The notes under the pieces are model-generated. The model made no database searches. It saw nothing but the letters and a program-made list of their open reading frames with translations, and had not been told where the DNA came from. A program made the position numbers and the translations under genes. Below are positions 5,740 to 10,614 of a stretch of DNA of 10,614 nt, piece after piece. The stretch is from an uncultured Eubacteriales bacterium (GTDB taxonomy: Bacteria > Bacillota > Clostridia > Oscillospirales > CAG-382): assembly GCA_900550505.1 (NCBI GenBank), contig URSI01000027.1:1-10614 (forward strand), written 5' to 3'. Each line of letters opens with the position of its first letter. The stretch's first letter is position 1.

Positions 5740-7218
5740 ATGAGACTTGAAATATCAAACAGCACCGGCTGTCTGAACGACTATTTCTTTCAGATGCTGT
5801 GCCTTCTTTATTTTCCGGGCGAAAAATTTTCCGTATCGGCCGGGAAGCATTCGGAGCGTGAGCCTTTGGCACGTTTCGTGCTGACCGGAGGCGACGGCAG
5901 GTTTTTATGTTGCTGCACGGTGCAAAGCGGTGATGCCCGGGCAAGCGCAAACGTCGAGCTTTGCGCCGGGGATATGCTCGGAGAGACAGACGATGAATAT
6001 GTGGCGCAGTCATGCGCCGGCAGTGCGTTTCTCAACTGTTGCCGCAAAATATTCGGCTTTGACATGCCGTGGGGGCGCATGACCGGTCTGAGACCGGTAA
6101 AACGAATGCTGTATTACCTCGACCGCGGAAGGAGCGTGCCTGAGGCAAAAGAGATATTCAGAAACGATTTTGCCGTGTCGGAGGAAAAAACCGAACTTTG
6201 TGCCGATATAGCGCTGTATCAGCAACGCGTGTTTTCGGAGTTGGGCGACGGGGATTGCGCATTGTATGTCGCCATACCATTCTGCCCTTCCCGCTGCACC
6301 TATTGTTCGTTTGTATCATACAGCGGGGGTAAGCTGTTTGCGCTGCTGCCCGATTATCTTGAAAGGCTGAAGCTCGATATAACGCGGATGGCAGGCGTAA
6401 TATCAGGCTCAGGGAAGAACCTCGTCAGCGTGTATATAGGAGGCGGTACCCCGACTGTGCTCGATGCGGAAAATCTCGCCTCACTGCTCGGTCATCTGAC
6501 CGAAACGGTGGATATGAGCCGGGTGAAGGAGTTTACGCTCGAGGGCGGCAGACCTGACACCGTCACGGCGGAAAAACTTCGTGCCGCGCAGCTGAACGGA
6601 GTTACGCGGATAAGCATAAATACGCAGACTACCGATGATAATATATTGGCGGCGATAGGGAGAAAGCATACGGCTGCGGACTATTTTGCCGCCTGTGATG
6701 TCGCATCCGCGTTCGATTTCGATGTCAATACCGATCTGATAGCAGGTCTGCCTGGAGATACCGAGGATGGCTTTGCACGTTCTCTGGGAGACGTTATGAG
6801 TCGGTCACATTCAAACATCACGGTCCACACCATGAGTGTGAAAAACGCAGCTCCCATACGCTTTATCGGAAGCGGAGCATATGACCCCCGGGGCTCCGGA
6901 GCGAGAAACAGCGTGCGATATGCGCGCGACACGCTCGCGCAGGCAGGCTATCTGCCCTACTATCTGTACCGCCAGAAAAATACGGTGGGGAACGCCGAGA
7001 ATACCGGATATACGAAACCGGGAAAACATTGTCTGTATAATGTCATGACGATGGAGGAACGGCACAGTATATTTGCCGTCGGCGCCTCTGCGTTGACAAA
7101 GATAGTCGACGGAGACCTGATCACGCGATTTGCAAACCCCAAGTATCCCTTCGAGTACCTTGCTTCCGATAACGGGGCGTTGGCAAAGGAGATACTGACG
7201 GCGCTCGGCAAGGTCTGA
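5740..7218 (+). CDS. hemZ: Radical SAM coproporphyrinogen dehydrogenase-like HemZ
   Basis: Member of the HemN-related HemZ family, annotated as oxygen-independent coproporphyrinogen III dehydrogenase; the in vivo reaction of the Clostridia enzymes is not well established, and some relatives (HemW) are haem chaperones. The 492-residue reading has a HemZ-specific N-terminal domain with WGRMTGLRPVKRML (about 111-124). The radical SAM motif PFCPSRCTYCSF follows, with C182, C186 and C189 as CxxxCxxC ligands of the 4Fe-4S cluster. GGGTPT (234-239) fits the SAM-binding region. Next come EGGRPDTVTAEKL and RISINTQT, and finally YYLYRQKNTVGNAENTGY and MEERHSI, which are strong HemZ markers. I chose ATG 5740, with GAGGAA about 10 nt upstream; a TTG at 5734 would overlap the dtd stop and add two residues. 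The N-terminus also has a CCC run and a CC pair of unknown role. It is nearly contiguous with dtd. Confidence 0.9.
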   Translation: MRLEISNSTGCLNDYFFQMLCLLYFPGEKFSVSAGKHSEREPLARFVLTGGDGRFLCCCTVQSGDARASANVELCAGDMLGETDDEYVAQSCAGSAFLNCCRKIFGFDMPWGRMTGLRPVKRMLYYLDRGRSVPEAKEIFRNDFAVSEEKTELCADIALYQQRVFSELGDGDCALYVAIPFCPSRCTYCSFVSYSGGKLFALLPDYLERLKLDITRMAGVISGSGKNLVSVYIGGGTPTVLDAENLASLLGHLTETVDMSRVKEFTLEGGRPDTVTAEKLRAAQLNGVTRISINTQTTDDNILAAIGRKHTAADYFAACDVASAFDFDVNTDLIAGLPGDTEDGFARSLGDVMSRSHSNITVHTMSVKNAAPIRFIGSGAYDPRGSGARNSVRYARDTLAQAGYLPYYLYRQKNTVGNAENTGYTKPGKHCLYNVMTMEERHSIFAVGASALTKIVDGDLITRFANPKYPFEYLASDNGALAKEILTALGKV

Positions 7219-7272
7219 CACACTTCAGGATTCCGTGCCGCCGGGCGTACCGGGCAATGAAAGGAAATACCT

Positions 7273-8142
7273 ATGGATCTCAATCAATTGAAAGAGTATG
7301 CTGCAAAGTGCGAAAGCGGATATGAGGCGATGCTCGACAGGATAAGCGAGTCTGTCTGCGCCGACCCCGCCGTGCTGCTCGTGCTCGTCGCCGGACCCTC
7401 GTGTGCCGGAAAGACTACCACTACCCTCAAGCTGAGCAAAAAGCTGGCAGATTCCGGCAAGCCGGTGTACCATATATCACTTGACGACTTTTATAAAAAC
7501 AGGGAAGACACTCCGCTGGGTCCTGACGGCAAGCCGGATCACGAAACGATAGAGAGTCTTGACCTTGACTGCCTGCATCATGTGCTTGAGCGCTTGTGCC
7601 GCGGCGAAGCGGTTTATGTTCCCGAATTTGATTTTATAGCGAAGCGACGCTCGAATAAGTGGCGCCGAATAGACATGGAACCGGGCGGCGTGTGCATAAT
7701 CGAAGGCCTTCATGCGCTCAATCCTCTGATATGCGAGCGATATGCGGACGAAAGCCGGATTTGCCGCGTTTTTCTTGATCCTCAGGACAACCTGAAGTAC
7801 GGATTCACCAAATATGAGCTGCGCAGGGTGAGAAGGCTGGTGCGCGACTATTATAACAGAGCCTCGTCGGCGGAAAACACCTTGAGAATGTGGCACGGAG
7901 TGCGCGAAGGTGAGAAAAAATGGATATATCCCTTTGCCGGCAACGCCGATTATGTCGTGGATACCTGTTTCGAATATGAGCCGGCAGTGCTGAGAAACAA
8001 GGCAGTGGAGATACTGTCTTCCGTTACTGCCGACAGCGAACATTACGCAAAGACGCAGGTGCTGCTCGGAAAGCTTATTCCTATCGAGCCTATGAGCGAG
8101 GAGATCGTACCCGCAGGTTCATTGCTGCATGAATTCATCTGA
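7273..8142 (+). CDS. Uridine kinase-family nucleoside kinase (P-loop), short form
   Basis: Cytoplasmic P-loop kinase of the uridine kinase/phosphoribulokinase family, probably phosphorylating a nucleoside. Walker A is GPSCAGKT (41-48). SLDDFYKNRED (69-79) supplies the catalytic Asp pair and the substrate loop. PEFDF (117-121) matches the P-x-Y/F-D segment, and VCIIEGLHALN (140-150) is the Walker B-like strand with Glu144. A basic lid region (RRVRRLVRDYYNRA) follows. In many Clostridia and Thermotoga the related kinase is a ~550-residue protein with an N-terminal TGS/threonyl-tRNA-synthetase-like half. This one has only a ~30-residue helical leader, so it is the kinase half alone. ATG 7273 has AAAGGAA about 7 nt upstream. 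It lies 54 nt after hemZ and 20 nt before the flippase. Substrate (uridine/cytidine or other) cannot be told from sequence, so I give no symbol. Confidence 0.85.
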   Translation: MDLNQLKEYAAKCESGYEAMLDRISESVCADPAVLLVLVAGPSCAGKTTTTLKLSKKLADSGKPVYHISLDDFYKNREDTPLGPDGKPDHETIESLDLDCLHHVLERLCRGEAVYVPEFDFIAKRRSNKWRRIDMEPGGVCIIEGLHALNPLICERYADESRICRVFLDPQDNLKYGFTKYELRRVRRLVRDYYNRASSAENTLRMWHGVREGEKKWIYPFAGNADYVVDTCFEYEPAVLRNKAVEILSSVTADSEHYAKTQVLLGKLIPIEPMSEEIVPAGSLLHEFI

Positions 8143-8162
8143 AAGCCCGGTGATCTTTTGAA

Positions 8163-9833
8163 ATGGGAGCGATAAACAAACAAAAGAGCTTTGCGGCAGG
8201 GGCGCTGCTGCTGATGCTGTCGAACCTTATCGTAAAAGTGATCGGAGCGTTGCTGAAAATACCTCTGACGAATCTGATAGGGCTCGAAGGCATGGCATAT
8301 TACGGCTCCGCCTATCAGATATATGCGCTGTTGTTCCTTATATCGACATCTGGTCTGCCTGTGGCGGTGTCGCGGCTGGTGGCAAAATCGTCGGCGCTCG
8401 GGAGACGGTATGAGGTCGAGCGCATCTTCAGAGTTTCGCTTGCGGTGTTCTTTTGTGTGGGTACGGCGGGCACGCTCATAATGATGTTCGGAGCGGATTC
8501 ATTTGCCGCCGCCGCGAATATGCCTGATGCTGCGCGTGCGGTGCTGATGGTCTCGCCTACGGTCATGCTCGTCTGCATAGTGTCGGCAATACGTGGTTAT
8601 TTCCAGGGACTCAGAAGCATGATGCCTACGGCGGTATCACAGCTGACGGAGGCCGTCGTCAAGCTTGTGGGCGGATACGCCGCAGCAAGCTATGCCATGA
8701 ATAAGGGATATCCGATGGATGTGGTGGCAGCGTACGCAATAAGCGGCGTAACGCTGGGAGTACTCATAAGCACGGTGTACCTCATAGCTTGTTACATCCT
8801 CCACGGACGCGAACCCTGTGAGCTGCGTGATCCGCGCAGCCGCAGCACGGTGCGCACGCTTGCGGTGCTGCTTCGCATCACCGTTCCCGTATCGCTGACA
8901 GCGGCTGCTCTTTATCTTACGAACATTATCGACCTGATGACCATAGTCAATCTGCTGGAACCGGTTTTCGGCAGACAGGCGGCGGAATTGATGTATTCCA
9001 CATACAGCAATATCGCCGTAACACTTTCGAATATGCCGTCCACGGTCATCTATGCAATAGCTACGAGCGCACTGCCCGCGTTGGCGGCGGCTATAGCTTT
9101 GAAACAGAATGAGAGAGTCCGTGCTTCCATGCGCGCGGCTTTGAGACTCACCGTGGTGTTCGCGATGCCGTGTGCGGTGGGAATGCTTGTGCTCTCGCGC
9201 GGGGTCATTTCCTTTGTTTACAATGCCGAGACCATGTCTCAGGTAGTGCGCACTGCGGCAGATTCGAGCGTGGTGACGGCACTCGATGTCGCCTCAAGGT
9301 CGCTGTCGATCCTTGCGGTCGGGATAGTGTTTATAACGCTTTATTCCACGACTAATGCCCTGATGCAGTCCTATGGACTTGAGTGGTTTACTATAGTGTC
9401 AGTGCTTTGCGGCGCCGGGATAAAGCTGGTGCTCGGCCTTATATTGATGAACATAGAGGCATTAAACATATACGGTGCGGCGATAAGCAGTGTGGCCTGT
9501 TATGTGGCAGCCGTTGCGATGAACGCAAGGTTTCTGAGAAAGAAAACCGGCAGAAAGCTTCGGGTGGTGGCACTGTCTGTGCGTCCGCTTGCGGCGGCGG
9601 CGGCGTGCGGTGTAAGTGCCTGGTGCGTGTATACATTGGTTATGCTTGCAATAGGTGACTCGTTGGGAGTCCGCACGGCAAACGCCGCAGCGGTGCTTCC
9701 GGCGATACTTGTGGCGGCGGTCGTGTATTTTGTCGTATTGTTGTTGTTGCGGGGAGTGCCCGAGAAGGAGCTCCGCATGCTGCCGAAGGGTGAGAAAATA
9801 TGTGCCGTACTGAGAAAGGTAAAGCTGATATGA
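8163..9833 (+). CDS. MOP-superfamily polysaccharide/lipid flippase (SpoVB/MurJ-like)
   Basis: Integral membrane protein of 556 residues, about 14 hydrophobic helices by eye, of the MVIN/MATE-like MOP superfamily, which flips lipid-linked saccharide precursors such as lipid II across the cytoplasmic membrane. Diagnostic pieces are the N-terminal KSFAAGALLLMLSNLIVKVIG followed by KIPLTNLIGLEGMAYYGSAYQ (residues about 8-50), ISTSGLPVAVSRLVA, and IRGYFQGLRSMMPTAVSQLTE in the middle of the N-lobe; these are characteristic of SpoVB and YabM-type proteins. The position just before mazG matches the spoVB/yabM-yabN order of Bacilli and Clostridia. Start ATG 8163 has no clear Shine-Dalgarno, so it may rely on coupling from the kinase gene 20 nt upstream. 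Near 9589-9605 five consecutive GCG Ala codons encode part of a membrane helix. Sporulation role versus vegetative lipid II export is undecided. Confidence 0.88.
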   Translation: MGAINKQKSFAAGALLLMLSNLIVKVIGALLKIPLTNLIGLEGMAYYGSAYQIYALLFLISTSGLPVAVSRLVAKSSALGRRYEVERIFRVSLAVFFCVGTAGTLIMMFGADSFAAAANMPDAARAVLMVSPTVMLVCIVSAIRGYFQGLRSMMPTAVSQLTEAVVKLVGGYAAASYAMNKGYPMDVVAAYAISGVTLGVLISTVYLIACYILHGREPCELRDPRSRSTVRTLAVLLRITVPVSLTAAALYLTNIIDLMTIVNLLEPVFGRQAAELMYSTYSNIAVTLSNMPSTVIYAIATSALPALAAAIALKQNERVRASMRAALRLTVVFAMPCAVGMLVLSRGVISFVYNAETMSQVVRTAADSSVVTALDVASRSLSILAVGIVFITLYSTTNALMQSYGLEWFTIVSVLCGAGIKLVLGLILMNIEALNIYGAAISSVACYVAAVAMNARFLRKKTGRKLRVVALSVRPLAAAAACGVSAWCVYTLVMLAIGDSLGVRTANAAAVLPAILVAAVVYFVVLLLLRGVPEKELRMLPKGEKICAVLRKVKLI

Positions 9834-10614
9834 CCACATTTACGGATGCGGATTTTGATACTGCGCGTGAATATCTGACGGGAAAGGACAGCTATGGGTT
9901 TGACGATCTGCTGCTGATAGTCAGGATGCTTCGTTCGCCCCGGGGATGCCCCTGGGATCGTGAACAGACGCATTCAAGCATACGTGCCGACCTGCTTGAG
10001 GAGACATACGAGCTTGCAGAGGCTATTGACCTTGACAGCACGGAACTGCTTCGCGAGGAGACGGGTGACGTGTTGCTGCAGACGGTGCTCCATTCTCAGA
10101 TATCCTCCGAAGAGGGACGGTATGATATGAATGATGTGGTCAACGAGCTTTGCAACAAGCTGATCATACGTCATCCGCACGTATTCGGCACTGCAACTGC
10201 CGAGGGGAGCGGCGAAGCTCTTGCCAACTGGGACGCGGTAAAATCCGCGACAAAAGGGAGAAAGACGGTTTCGGATAAGATGCGCAGCGTGGCTCGGACA
10301 CTTCCTGCGCTGATGAGAGCCGACGCGGTAGGAGCAAAAAGCAAAAAGGCGTCGTTTGATTTCAACAGCCCTGAGGAAGCTGCCGCAAAGGTGAAAGAAG
10401 AACTCGGGGAGGTCATGAGCGCAGTCGCTCAGGGCGGAAATGTGGAAGAGGAAATAGGCGATCTGCTGTTTTCCGCGGTGAACCTTGCGAGGGTGGCGGG
10501 AGTCGAGCCGGAGGAGGCGCTTACCCGTGCTACGGATAAGTTCATTGACCGGTTTACGGCGCTGGAGAAACTTTCGGAGGATATGGGTGCGGATATAGCA
10601 TCACTTGGACAGCA
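9830..10614 (+). CDS. mazG: Nucleoside triphosphate pyrophosphohydrolase MazG, 3'-truncated by window
   Basis: MazG hydrolyses NTPs and dNTPs to the monophosphate and pyrophosphate, cleaning up aberrant nucleotides and, in E. coli, influencing ppGpp levels. About 261 codons are visible and the gene runs off the right edge. The signature SPRGCPWDREQTH (36-48) is present, then LLEETYELAEAID (55-67) with the EExxE metal motif and EETGD (76-80) giving ExxxD. A second MazG half follows with KEELGEV and EEEIGDLLFSAVNLARV, so the tandem two-domain architecture is intact. The N-terminal ~25 residues end in FDDLLLIVRMLRSP, as in the linker of B. subtilis YabN, but the tetrapyrrole-methylase-like domain that precedes it there is absent. 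ATG 9830 overlaps the flippase stop (ATGA), with AAAGG upstream; coupling is likely. Confidence 0.94.
   Translation, partial: MTTFTDADFDTAREYLTGKDSYGFDDLLLIVRMLRSPRGCPWDREQTHSSIRADLLEETYELAEAIDLDSTELLREETGDVLLQTVLHSQISSEEGRYDMNDVVNELCNKLIIRHPHVFGTATAEGSGEALANWDAVKSATKGRKTVSDKMRSVARTLPALMRADAVGAKSKKASFDFNSPEEAAAKVKEELGEVMSAVAQGGNVEEEIGDLLFSAVNLARVAGVEPEEALTRATDKFIDRFTALEKLSEDMGADIASLGQ

Noticed and set aside
5090..6013. 307-codon minus-strand open frame over rel, dtd and hemZ
   Set aside because: It is a shadow of three conserved plus-strand genes, with Arg/His/Pro-rich sequence and no motif.
7240..7256. Repeated CCGGG in the hemZ-kinase gap as a possible hairpin
   Set aside because: Only a 4-bp stem is possible and no T run follows on either strand; not a terminator.
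9589..9606. GCG trinucleotide run
   Set aside because: Five Ala codons within a predicted membrane helix of the flippase; ordinary for this protein type.

Overview
The window reads as part of an anaerobic, low-branching Bacillota (Clostridia-like) chromosome of roughly 50-55% GC. This rests on the gene set and order (recJ, bifunctional rel, dtd, hemZ, then a SpoVB-type flippase followed by mazG), on HemZ being a mainly Clostridia/Bacilli radical-SAM family, and on codon use rich in ATA-Ile. No taxonomic marker gene is present, so this is an inference.

Left edge (1-988) is a mosaic. On the minus strand lies the first 47 codons of a uracil/xanthine permease (uraA/pyrP family), GC-rich (about 62%) with a codon style unlike the rest. 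Upstream of it, on the same strand, is what looks like a complete attenuator: a perfect TATAAT, a Shine-Dalgarno sequence, a 22-codon leader peptide ORF ending in a U-rich tract, and an intrinsic terminator whose stem begins inside the leader stop codon. On the plus strand one open frame joins a fragment of a VTC (polyphosphate polymerase) domain, about 40% GC near its end, to an RseC/MucC-like protein at about 63% GC. The composition changes sharply near position 600, where the homology changes. Gene debris, recombination or an assembly join could each explain this.

Right part (1023-10614) is an orderly plus-strand gene run, probably one or two transcription units. It encodes RecJ exonuclease, bifunctional (p)ppGpp synthetase/hydrolase Rel, a D-aminoacyl-tRNA deacylase with altered signature motifs, HemZ-type radical SAM enzyme, a short uridine-kinase-family nucleoside kinase, a MOP-superfamily lipid flippase (SpoVB/MurJ-like) and the start of MazG. 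Rel/dtd and flippase/mazG overlap by ATGA, and dtd/hemZ are nearly contiguous. The mix is housekeeping: DNA repair, stringent response, tRNA and nucleotide quality control, tetrapyrrole chemistry and envelope precursor export. No mobile element, CRISPR array, tRNA or rRNA is visible.

The most interesting signals are the pyrBI-like attenuator ahead of the permease, the VTC-RseC fusion with its composition break, and the Dtd with non-canonical active-site motifs.
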